Source of the DNA: Rhodosporidiobolus odoratus
Taxonomy: Eukaryota > Basidiomycota > Microbotryomycetes > Sporidiobolales > Sporidiobolaceae
Assembly (NCBI GenBank): GCA_034387635.1
Contig: JAOANU010000004.1
Location: 868,001 to 932,000, forward strand
DNA length: 64,000 nucleotides
Direction: 5' to 3'
The position numbers were made by a program, and so were the translations under genes. Positions 12,201-22,170 of this stretch are shown piece after piece. The notes under the pieces are model-generated. The model was not told the DNA's origin and ran no database searches. It was given only the letters and a program-made list of their open reading frames with translations. The stretch's first letter is position 1, and each line of letters begins with the position of its first letter.

Positions 12201-13726
12201 GATCGAGAGCGGAGGTGTGCATGGTACCAGCGCTGCAACAGTAAGCAGAGTGGGTGAATCGCTATGCACAGAACGAAAAGGAAAACACATACCTCTAGAG
12301 CCCGCTTCGCGACGCCTCTGTTCCTGATCCTTGCAACACTGTCCCTGGCATGCCGCAGCTCGGTCTCCCTCTTTTCCCTCTCGACCTTTTTTTCCTCCTC
12401 CTCCCTGTCCGCCTCCCTCTCCCGTCTCTTCTCCCTCCACCTGATCAAGGCATTCCTCAGTACTCTCTTCCTCTTCCCATTCTCCCTGGCCCTCGCAAAC
12501 TCGTCGGCTCGATTCCCTGCTTCTCTAAGTTTCCTCACCCTCACCCCCCACCCCTGCAAAACACACCTACCCAACCACCTCTCCCGTCTCCTATCCAACT
12601 CGTCCGTCCTCGCTCTCTGAAACTCGTACCCTGCTCGCCAAAGATCGAAGCTGGACCCGAGCAGTCGGAGACGAGAGAAGGAGAGAGCGATGGCGTCTGC
12701 TTCGGGAGGGGAATATTGACCGCTTATTAGGTCCGGGAGGGAGGAGAGTGGGGAGTGGGGACGAGGAGGGCGGTGTGATGCAGGGGGGAGGGTAGGATTG
12801 ATCGGGTGCTGGATGTGAGCGGTTCTTGCAGCAGGAGAAGGGGAGGAAGGCGAGTCGGCCGTTGCGTGGGAAAGCTGGGCGAGTCGGCGCTGTAGAAGGG
12901 GATGGCGCGCTTCGGGAGTGGCCTCAACAGCAGCTCCGGCCGCGGTCGTTGCTATTGGTGCACGTCTAGTCGCATCGAGAACAGCCGCGGCACCCCTGGA
13001 CAACCTGCGATCCGCTTTTCCCTCTTGCCTGGCTCGCCTGTCCTCTCTCTCGATTGCCCTCTGGAGCGGTCCAGAGTTGTTGAGCGCACGCGGTACGCCG
13101 ACATAGTCGTCTGAGCTTGAGTGGCCTGCGTCAGCTGGGATGAGCAACGGTCGAGGGGTGGGAGCCTGGGAGGGAGGCGTGGACTGGGGTCGAGAGAAGC
13201 GCGACGTCGGCCCGCCTCGGATGCCCGATTCGAGTGGGGTCGACGGAGGTCTTTGCGGGGTTTTCGAGGTGGACGCTGGCGGGTCGAGGGTGACGTTTGC
13301 GAGTCTCTGTTTGAGCAAGTCGACGCCGTCGGAAGGTCTGCGGCGATGGTGTCCTCCCCTTGTGCCGCTGACGGTCGCTTTCCCATCGTTCTGCTGTTGT
13401 TGCTGCTCTGCGAGAGATCTCTGTGCATTCTCCCACTTGCGGTGCCAGGTTGTACCGTCTTGCCAGGTCAAGGCGAGCAAGAGAGGGAAGACGTCGTCGT
13501 CGTTGTCGTCGTCGGTGGTGGCTCCGGGGGGTGATCTCGCGTGTAGTTTGGTATTTGTCCTGGCTTGAGTGAGTTGAGCCCAGGTATGAGCTTGCGGGTG
13601 ACAGTGGTTGAGGATTTGTTGGAGTTGATCTCGTTGATGGGAAGAAATGCGAGGAAATGGTTGAGTGGAAGACGAGGATGCGACAGTAGGTGGAGCAGGC
13701 GGGGCAGGTGGCCCATAGGGGCTCAT
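9212..13726 (-). CDS. SFI1: SFI1-like spindle pole body / centrosome protein
   Basis: Large multi-exon gene. ATG at 13726 starts MSPYGPPAPPAPP; the stop is at 9212. The N-terminal third is Pro/Ser/Arg-rich and disordered. From about residue 370 the protein becomes a long charged helix with regularly spaced Trp-containing units such as LLGSSFDLWRAGYE, VLQGWGVRVRKL and LRNALIRWREKRRE. Later exons continue with ALVEWKRRAEIR, RVFEEWVDKR, FSAWSDATAHHQ, LKKWIERERK and LRAFSTWQHW. This is the pattern of Sfi1 repeats, known to bind centrin (Cdc31) and to organise the half-bridge for spindle pole duplication. The C-terminus is again disordered, with Asp/Glu and Gly stretches. The gene is cut by around ten or more introns, so exact exon ends in the middle are not fixed here. 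It is divergently arranged with the GT90 gene, about 250 bp between starts. Confidence 0.8.
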
Positions 13727-13977
13727 CTAGGTGTCAGACCTAGCCAGTCCTTGTGTCGCAAGTGAATGAAGATTAGCTCTAACTAGTCGCGAGTGGTGGT
13801 GGCTCATCGTGACTGAATATTGAATACCACTTGCTCCCTCTCTCGCTCTACAGACTCCGAGTTTGACTGTCGCTACCGGGTGCATAGCTAGGTCGACGCG
13901 TCTAGCAGCCGATAGAGTGCCACAGCGGGGTCTCCTCGCCCTTGCCTTCTCCACCCAGCTCCACCTAGCCAGCCTCA

Positions 13978-16900
13978 ATGTACCGCTCACCCTACGACAA
14001 CAGGAGAAACTCAGACCCGAGAGGTCTATCACGACCCTCCACCTCTCGCAACTTCCCCTTGTTCACATCGCGCACTCGCATTCACCCCGTCGTCCTCTTG
14101 CCCGTTTTCCTCTTTGGCGCCGTCCTCTCTCCTTTCCTGCACTCTCACTTTGCTCCGACCGCACCAGAACCCAGATACCGACCACAAGATTACGACTACA
14201 AACCTCAAGACGTCTTTGCTGAACCGGACGCTCCCCCACTCGTCGTCGAAGACGATCGACCCAGGGCGAACAAGCCAGCAAAGGACGACAAAGTCATGGC
14301 TCGGGACGGTCACGGCGAAGGAGCAGACGAATGGGAGTGGTGGGATCCTTCAACTTCCCCCTCGAGCGACGACTCGTCCTCCCCCTCTGCCCTCACTTCC
14401 TCCCTCTACACCGTCCACTCCGGCCTGCTCTACTTTTCCTCCTCCCCTGCCACCGTCCCAACCCTCTCCTCACATCCTCACCCCTTCCCCCTCGCCGAAC
14501 CCGATACAGCTCGGCGCCCCGCCCGACCCAAAATGCCAGATCAAGGGTTGACCCTCCCCCCCTCTCCGCCCATGTCGTGGTTAGCCCCCGGGGAACTGTT
14601 TGCCCACCCCCCCGGACGACGAAAGCATGCCCTTGACCGCTCTGCACCCGTGGATTTGCATGCGCCGTTGCCTGCTGCGCCGGCTCGACGAAACCCGGCT
14701 CTTCATCCTCTTCAGCAGCGGCAGCAGCAGCAGCAAGCTGGACGAGCCGTCTTTGGTCAGGACCGGTATCAGCGGAGGAAGCCAGCAGAGAAGGATGCGG
14801 CGGGTCATGTGCTCGGTCCCAATGCAGCGGCTATGGCCAGGGCAAAGAGGGAGGGTAAGCCGTTCGTACCGGGCAAACCGGCAGAGTTGGCAGAGGAAGA
14901 AGCGCTGTTCAGGTCGAAGCAGAAGAAGGAGGCGGCGAGGAAGTTGGCGTTGGAGAATAAGCAGAAGGGGGTCATGTGGCAGCAGGGTGGCGCGAAGAAG
15001 CAGGGGGTTGAGAAGGTCGTCGGTGGGGAGGAAGACGACGGCGAGGAGCAAGATGAGGAGGGCGACGATTCGCTTGCGTTGGGGGATGACGATGAGTTGC
15101 TAGACCTGGAGGAAGACGTGGACCTCGCCGAACAAGTTGGCGACATCGACCCAGATGACGACTCCGCCCTCCTCGCCGCTATTCGACTCCTCTCCCCCGA
15201 CGAACTGAAAGAGCTCTCTCCGTCGGAGCGCGAGTTGGTCCAAGAACTCGAAGCGGCGGAAGCGGCCGGTCGAGCTGCAGGTCAGCAAAAGAAGCAGAGG
15301 CCAAGGCAGAAGTGGCAGGATCGGGATCCCCTCGAGGTGGTTCCGCATCGGGAAGCGCCGAGGGCTCCGCCTCCCAAGCCCATCTTCAGGGGTCCTGCTG
15401 GACAGGATAGGAAGGGTCATGCTGCTGGAGCTGGGCGGGGTTTGCGGAAGAGGTCGTTCGGTACTGAAGAAAGCAATGAGCCGGTGCAGGACACGAACGA
15501 CTCCCTTGCACCCTCGGCTTCCTCCGGCGACACTATTAGTACTCCCTCCTCCGTACCTTCCGCTGAGACCTCCTCGAATCTTACTCGCCGCGCCCTCACC
15601 TCCGACCTCTCTGACGGTAGATCCGCCCCGCAAGATCGCCTGCATCCTATATCGCACCTCATCTCCCGAGCGGAGGAGGAGTGGGACACTCTGCTCCGGA
15701 AGCAGAGTCAAACGCTGGACCAGGCAGTGGAGGAGTACAAGGCGAGGTACAAGATGAACCCGCCCGCTGGATTCGATGCCTGGTAAGCTTTGCTCCCGTT
15801 TCCTTTTCCGCGCACGCTATTCCAGATGATGCTGGGCTGACTGACCACGTACGGCTACTTGTAGGTGGCGATACGCTATGCAGAATCGCATTGTCCTCGT
15901 TGACGAATACGACCAAATTTACGACGACCTCCTCCCTTTCTTCTCCCTCCCCCCTTCCGAACTCCGTCGTCGTGCCGCCTCGCTCCATACCGACTCCGCA
16001 CTTCCGTGGCACTCACATTCTTTCGGCATTAGCATCAAAGACGGGTCCGTCTCCCTGAAGCAAAGGCAAAATTCCGACAGCGGGGCAGGAAGGACCGAGG
16101 ATCTGTTGGATATCCTGGGAGAGTTTGCAGAGATGTTACCGGATCTGGAGTTGAGATTTGCTGAGGGAGATGAGCCGGCTGTGGTCATTAGTGGGGAGGC
16201 GAGGGAGAGGCACGAGCAGTTTGCGAAGCAGGGAAAGCGTGCGGCTTTTCGTCCCTCTCTACAGCTCATTGCGGGCTGACGGTCTTGCTTTCGTTCAGTG
16301 CTCGGCTTTTCCGAGTCGTTCGAGGTCCTCGAGCCAACTGGCTTTACTGCCTGGGACGCTCTTTGCCCGCCCAACTCGACTGCCCGACGACTCGCCCAAG
16401 CCTTACCGGTCGACACGCCGAGCGGTAACAACCTTCGCAGTTTCGTCTCAATCGAGCACACGCAAAGTATGGATCTCTGCGCAAACCCTGCCTTACGATT
16501 AGTCAACGGTTTCACCTCTTCCTCGTGCGTTTCTTTTCTGGCTTCACTGGATCTCGCCCCGGCTCACTCGTGCTCTCTTCCGACGTTATGTAGGACCGGC
16601 CCTCGTCCCCACGTCCTCTACCCCTTATTTTCTTTCTCGAAAACCTCCGTTCACGCCGACATCCTCGTCCCCTCCATCTCAAACGATTACTACGTCGAAG
16701 TTGGGCGAGACCCGACATGGGAACAGAAGAAACACAACAAGGTCCTTTGGAGGGGAGAGACTACGGGGGCTTATCATGCTAGAGGGACGGGGTGGAGACA
16801 GACGCAGAGGCCTAGGTTGGTAGAGCGTGAGTGACCCCTTTCTTCTCAATCCTAATGGATACTTTCCCCTCATGGCCTGAGGATTCGAGGTGCAAGTCGC

Positions 16901-17924
16901 TGACCGCATGCCCTCCTTGTCGCACGTTGGAAATCGCAGTCGCAAACGCGAACGTCGGCAAAACCACCTTGCACCTGGCCTCCCTCAACTCAGACGACGC
17001 CCTGCGTCGCCTAACCGTGTCCACCCACGACCTAACCCAACACTACTTCGACGTCGCCTTCTCTGGTAAACCCACCCAGTGCAGTCAAAAAGACAAGACT
17101 TGCGCCTTGCTCGCTCACGAGTTTAGGTTTGATGCGACAGCTAAGGTCAGAACTCCGGATGATGAGAATCAGTACAAGTATGTGGTGGATGTGGATGCGA
17201 ATTATCCCAGTGGGAAGTTCAAGAGGGCGATGTGCGCTGGGTTCTCTCTCCTGGTTTGTGCTGGTCTTCTGAGCTGTGTTAGCTAACCTTGCCCTCTGCT
17301 TGTGCTTTCGAATGTTTTGCAGGAGCTCTCGATCGCTGGTGTTCAAGTCAACGATTTTCCCTGAATGGTGGTCTCGAAGGGTCATGCCGGTGCGTACCAC
17401 AGATGCTCCCTTCTTTCGCCTAAGTCGTGCTAATCTCCTTGCTTTTCCGCCGCCGAACCTCGTCCGCCTCGCGATCTTATACTCTACAGTGGTACCAGTC
17501 GGTCCCTTCCCTCGCTTTCCTCATCCCTTTGCTCGCTAACCTCTCCTCTTTCATCCCTTGGCAGCTACATCCCCCTCAAACCCGACTACTCCGACCTGAT
17601 CGACCTCTCAGCCTTCTTCATCGGCCTTCCAGATGGGACCGGTTCTCACGATCACCTCGCCAAGAAGATCGCAGCTCAAGGAAAAAAGTGGGCGGATGAA
17701 CAGTGGAGGGAAGTGGATATGGCGGCTTACATGTTTAGGTTATGTGCGCTGCTCCGTATCACTTGTCCACCCTTGCGCTTGATTCCCTCTCTTTACGGCT
17801 CAACGCCTCTGCCCTATGAACTAGGGATCGATCGCTGACTTGAACTCTTGGTGCAGATCTCGAATACGCTCGCCTGCTCAATCGGGACGAAGACAACCTT
17901 CAATCCATGGACTACTCAACATAG
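13978..17924 (+). CDS. GT90 / CAP10-type glycosyltransferase, type II membrane protein
   Basis: Starts MYRSPYDNRRNS. A single hydrophobic segment at about residues 37-55 is a signal anchor, giving a Golgi type II topology. A long Pro-, Ala- and acid-rich stem (roughly residues 60-560, with Gln and Asp/Glu runs) follows. The catalytic part shows the CAP10/GT90 landmarks in order: NPPAGFDAWWRYA, LVDEYDQIYDDL, NDYYVEVGRDPTWEQKKHNK leading into VLWRGETTGA, KYVVDVDANYPSGKFKR, STIFPEWW, and WYHYIPLKPDYSDL across an intron, then LSAFFIGLPDGTGSH. The last intron splits a Tyr codon, and the protein ends NLQSMDYST with TAG at 17922-17924. GT90 enzymes transfer sugars such as xylose in capsule or wall glycan synthesis in basidiomycetes; the donor and acceptor here are unknown. 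At least seven introns. Confidence 0.85.
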
Positions 17925-18331
17925 ACTCTGTAGACGCGCTGCAGTCGTATTCTTTGCATTCACAATATTCACGGACCTACAGGCACCTTTGCTCGAGGTT
18001 GGTAGTTCTGTTTCGTGTTTTCGTGCGCGCATTGAAAAGCTTCGACCCAGCTCAGGTCGTTACTCCTTTCGGGCGAGCCCTATGCATCACAGGTGACAAG
18101 CTGAGGTTCCTACGAAGTAACAAGCTGATATTCCTAGGAAGCCGGTGGAGTTCCCCGACCGTCCCCCATTGACAAGTGCGCGAACTCACTCGCTCTTTGC
18201 GAGTTCTTCTCGTGGTCTCCTGCTTGACTGCATATCCGGGCGCAAGAGGGTCTGAGGCGAGACTGAGCGAGAGAAGTCGACGAGAAGAGCGGGAACAGGG
18301 ACTGGCGCACTGTTTGTGCCGTCCGTTGTTC
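17925..18331. other. Convergent intergenic region
   Basis: Between the GT90 stop and the C-terminus of the minus-strand coiled-coil gene. It contains a short imperfect repeat (caagctgaggttcctacgaa / caagctgatattcctaggaa near 18098-18141). No gene is seen. Confidence 0.45.
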
Positions 18332-19719
18332 TCAGGCTACCTCCTCGTCCTCCTCGCCCGGCTCAAGTTCGGACTCCATAAGCCTATCGAGCTCCCATGT
18401 CGGCGGTTTCGGCGTCCGAGACATACCGAGACTCGGGACAGGCGGACGAGAAGGAGTCGTCGAGCAGGCAGGAGGTGGACAAAGCGTCGTTGATATCGAC
18501 GAAGGAGCTGAAGCTGTTCGAGTTGGAGTTTCCCTCTTCCTTTTCAAGGTGTCGTGGGCATGTCACCGTGTGATGTCGAAGAATCGAAGGCAGATGCGAA
18601 ACTGAGAAGGTCAGAATCGACGTACCCTCACTCTTGACCTCCCCAAAGCTCCCTCCAGCAAGCCCATACCTCAACTCCTCATTCTCCCTTTTTTTTTTTT
18701 TGCTCGACAGTCTTCCTGCACTTCTCCTCAACCCTTTTCAACTTTCTCTCCATCCTCTCCTTCTCCTCGACGAACCCACTTTGATCATACTTCTCTTCCA
18801 ATACCTTGACGCGACCTTGTTGTATCACGGTTTGCTGGGTTTTGTCACTAAGGCGTTGGCTGAGGATTTCGAGGTGCGCGAGGAGGTCTTCGGAACGGTC
18901 CGCGTCGCCAGGTTGATAGTAGCTCGAACTAGGCTGGTTATCGTCCGAGTACGGGTAGGAGCTGCTGTTGACGGCGGAGCAAGGACCGCAGTACTGGGTG
19001 TAGTGACCTGGGTAGTAGGCGTGGCCTGAACGAGAAGTCGAGGTAGAAAGGTTGTTTTCGTGATCGTTACGAGGAGTACCCGTGCGAGGAGTCTCGTGAT
19101 TCGCATCCGTAACGCCGGACGTGTTCCACGTTTCCCATTTCGTATTCGCGGCCTTGTAGTGGGCCAACGGGTACGAGTCCCTAACTGGAAATCGCGAATT
19201 GGGCCCCATACTGAGTATACCCCGGTCCGGAGCTGCTGGAGCTGGATCTGGGCGGAGGAGGGTCGACGCGACGAGGAGCCCACGTGCTCCTCCTCCGACG
19301 GTGACGGGCTTGCCTTGAGCGGGAGCCTTGCCATGATTCTCGCTTTCTCCAATGTGTATGCCGTCCTTCTTTTCTTCTTTGCCGTCGTCGAGGTGCAGCT
19401 TGGCGAGCCTTTCAGTGGCGCTTATCGTCTTGACCTTGCCTGTGGCGTCAGAAGTGGCCAGAGGAGCGACATGCGGACAGGCAGGGTGAGCGGGATCAGC
19501 GGTCTCGTACGACGCCGAGGAGGGGAGAAACCAGTCAGCTCATCATGAATCCACACAGCGCAATTGTGTTTCTGTATGAAGAGAAGAGAGCAGAGTTTGC
19601 TTACTCGAGTAAAGGTCTTCCATTTCTTGAGGGTGTTCGCGCGTTTTCTTGTGGACTCTCGGATCTCCGCTTGGGAAAGGGTGCGAAGGTCGGCTGGCGG
19701 CGCTGGTTTGCTCACTCAT
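18332..19719 (-). CDS. Unrecognised coiled-coil protein (exon structure uncertain)
   Basis: The best-supported exon (about 18679-19209) encodes a Tyr/Ser-rich stretch (YYPGHYTQYCGPCSAVNSSS), then a clear helical coiled coil (RSEDLLAHLEILSQRLSDKT, EEKYDQSGFVEEKERMERKL, RVEEKCRKTVEQKKKKG). A tract of 13 T near 18689-18701 encodes the Lys run. The chain continues ENEELRYGLAGGSFGEVKSE before a probable intron. A likely acidic C-terminal exon reads PPTWELDRLMESELEPGEED and stops at 18332. An upstream exon near 19610-19719 is coding-like in two frames (one from ATG 19719, another reading LSQAEIRESTRKRANTLKKW), so the start is unresolved. No family was recognised. Gene existence is fairly sure; the coordinates of both ends are estimates. 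Confidence 0.45.
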
Positions 19720-20205
19720 ACCGGCAGCGTCTTCGAGAGCAGGATAAGCTGAGACTGAAGGAGGGAAAAGGTGAAGAGGGCAAAGATGTCAGCAGGCCAA
19801 ACATTGTCATCGCATAGGGTAGAGAGACGCACCTCGTTGAACGCAAGACGATGCGGCACGAGGTATCGTTAGGCTCACCGAGCACGAGAAGATCTCGAGA
19901 CGATGCAAGCACAGAGCTAAGAAGGAATATGGAATAAAGCCAAAACTGAGAAGGTCAAGCGAGGGCAAGAAAAGCCTCGACGGCGCAAAGCCCTCCAGTA
20001 GCACTGTACAGCGATATCCCATATACCTACACCCCACACCCCATAATTCCATATCCCAGAGAAAGAATGGCACTTCATACATCCCGGCCCACCCCCTCTA
20101 ACAAAGTTTAGCCGCTCCCAACCAAAGTCCTCCGACTCTCACTCCTCTCCAAGCCCGGAGGTCGCATCTCTCCTCGTTCCTGTTCCGAATCCGTTTCCAT
20201 GGTGA
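19720..20205. other. Intergenic region, possible 5' exon of the coiled-coil gene
   Basis: Upstream of the coiled-coil gene and downstream of SPO7, both on the minus strand. A weak candidate exon near 19839-19912 (SSRDLLVLGEPNDTSCRIVL) with a gtgcgt donor could be a 5' exon of the coiled-coil gene. Otherwise nothing is seen. Confidence 0.35.
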
Positions 20206-21835
20206 TCAATTCCGAGAAGGACTCCGCTCGAACTCGACCAGTTGTAGGAGAGATGGGCGGTGAAACGGACGGGGAGAGGACGAGGCGGGTGTAGAGATGG
20301 AGGAGAGAATGGCTGAAGAGGATGAGGGGGAGAGGGAGAGGCGATCGGAGTAGGCTTCGGAGGAGGAGGGCCAGGAAGGAGCATGATTATTCGAAGAGGG
20401 CCTCGCAGGGACAGGCGAAGGGGATCTTGAGGATTGCTGGGAATTGTTGGGACTTCCAGCGACAGATTCTCTTGGACTCGCGACCCTGCGAGTCTGAGGG
20501 CCCTTCTCTCCTCCGCCTTGAGCTGCTTCCCCTTGTCCGGCCTTCTCTCCCTCCTCTCGCTCTGAGGCCTTCTCGTTCCCCACCCTCGTCATCATCGGCC
20601 CAGGACTAGGCGACGCCGTCCTACTCCCACTCCCAACCCACCTCCAAGGCATAACCCACCCTCTCCACCCCGCCTCAACCTGCCTCTGCACCCTCTTAGC
20701 CTCCGTCCGTCTCTTCTCCCACTCCCCTCTGTACCGCTCATACCCCTCTCTGAACTGCGGAGAGACTCGCGAGGAGAAGATGATCTCGCCTCGAGGGTTC
20801 TGGGCGGGAGGGATCGGGGGAATCGGAACGCCTCGTGGAGGGGCGGTTGAGGCCGAGGCGGGGAGAGGGACGGGCGCGCGGGTGACGGGTCCATCATCGA
20901 TGGTCGGGGATGGAGGCGGCGAAGAAAGTGGTACAGATCGGAGAGGGGGAGAAGCGGGAGGAGACACGGGAGGCGAGCGGAATGCGCCGTGGGATCGGAA
21001 GGACCCGCTGGAGGACGATGCGCCGCTCGAGTGGGCGGAGGAAGCGGAGGTGCGACGAGAGAGCGGAGGAGAAGAGGCGCTGGAAGCCATGGAGCGGCCT
21101 GAGGGGGTGCGGGACAGGGTGGAGCCGGCGGGAGTGGGAGGTGTCGTGGTGAAAAGGTTGAAGAGGTTGAAGCGGGATCGATGTCGCGTGTTGAGGTAGA
21201 TGTTGAAAGGTCGGAGGGCACGGTTTGCTTGCGGTACGAACCTGCGGTGCGTGTGTGAGCAGGCTAGTGCATGGCAAACCCGAAAGGACGGGACTGACTT
21301 GTGAGCATAAGCGATTTTCTCGCTGTACATCCCCGTGGCAAAGAAGAGGACGAGGGTAGTGCCGGCGACGAGCAGCATGGCAACGTTGCCATAGTGGACC
21401 AAAGAGTACTGAGGTGGGCAGGACGGACATCAGTACTGAGTCGCGTGAGCGCGTCGGAAGAGAAGAGTGGGGGACTGACGATAGAGGGCACGACGAAGAC
21501 GATGTAGGTGAGGTAGGCAATGACGGCGATCAAGGTGACCAAGAAGGCTGCAGGAGAAGACGCTCAGCGTGTGAGTACTGGACGGGGAGGAACAAGGGGG
21601 GGTTTGAAAGAGGGGGATCGGGCGACGTACCCTCATACTTTCTCCGTTGCTTCTGCAGTCTGTGAAGTGAAAGGATGAGCTTGTAGCGGTGCAGGACCGG
21701 TGTATGGCAGTGCTGGCTGAGAGAGAGAGTGTACCTTTGGGCGTTCTGCTTCAACCGTTCCTCAAACACGAGCAGGTCACGATACGACTCGCGGTTTGGT
21801 GGAGGGTGAAAGGGACGAGAAGATCTTGATGACAT
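20206..21835 (-). CDS. SPO7: SPO7-like regulatory subunit of the Nem1 phosphatase
   Basis: ATG at 21835: MSSRSSRPFHPPPNRESYRDLLVFEERLKQNAQ, then RLQKQRRKYE, which is the conserved N-terminal signature of fungal Spo7. Two transmembrane helices follow, about residues 45-66 (LVTLIAVIAYLTYIVFVV) and 75-93 (VAMLLVAGTTLVLFFATGMY), then the conserved YSEKIAYAHKFVPQANRALR segment. In yeast, Spo7 anchors the phosphatase Nem1 in the ER/nuclear membrane. The pair dephosphorylates the lipin Pah1, switching phospholipid synthesis toward triacylglycerol. The remaining half is a long Ser/Pro-rich tail with an internal conserved-looking block (ISPQFREGYERYRGEWEKRR-type) and ends FERSPSRN at 20206. That makes it clearly longer than budding-yeast Spo7 (259 residues). 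Introns are short, one splitting the Lys codon of AYAHK. Confidence 0.85.
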
Positions 21836-22170
21836 GGTGTACTAGCACATTCAGTCAGGCAGCAGCAAAGAGCAAGACGGACGACGCGGCGGAGGTTGAC
21901 AAGCGGAACAAGTTGAATCCGAGGTCGACTCTTGATCCTCGAACAAGCTCAAAGCCCCTGCCAGCTGGTTACAGACGTACAAAGTAGCGCTGTTGACAGT
22001 GTTCGGCTATCTCGGGAACCACCCAAGCCACCCGCCTTGAGCCCTACCCGATTCCACCTCGTCAATCCCCCCCCCACAACCTCAACTCTCTCTCAGGACC
22101 CCGCAAGACAGTCACACCTGTACAAGGCAGAACATCAGCTACAGCAAGGTAGAGCCTCATAGCGGGAGAC
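21836..22170. other. Divergent promoter region of SPO7 and recyclin-1
   Basis: About 335 bp between the divergent starts of the SPO7-like gene and the recyclin-1 gene. It contains a C-tract near 22069-22077 and CA-rich stretches. No coding signal is seen. Confidence 0.5.
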
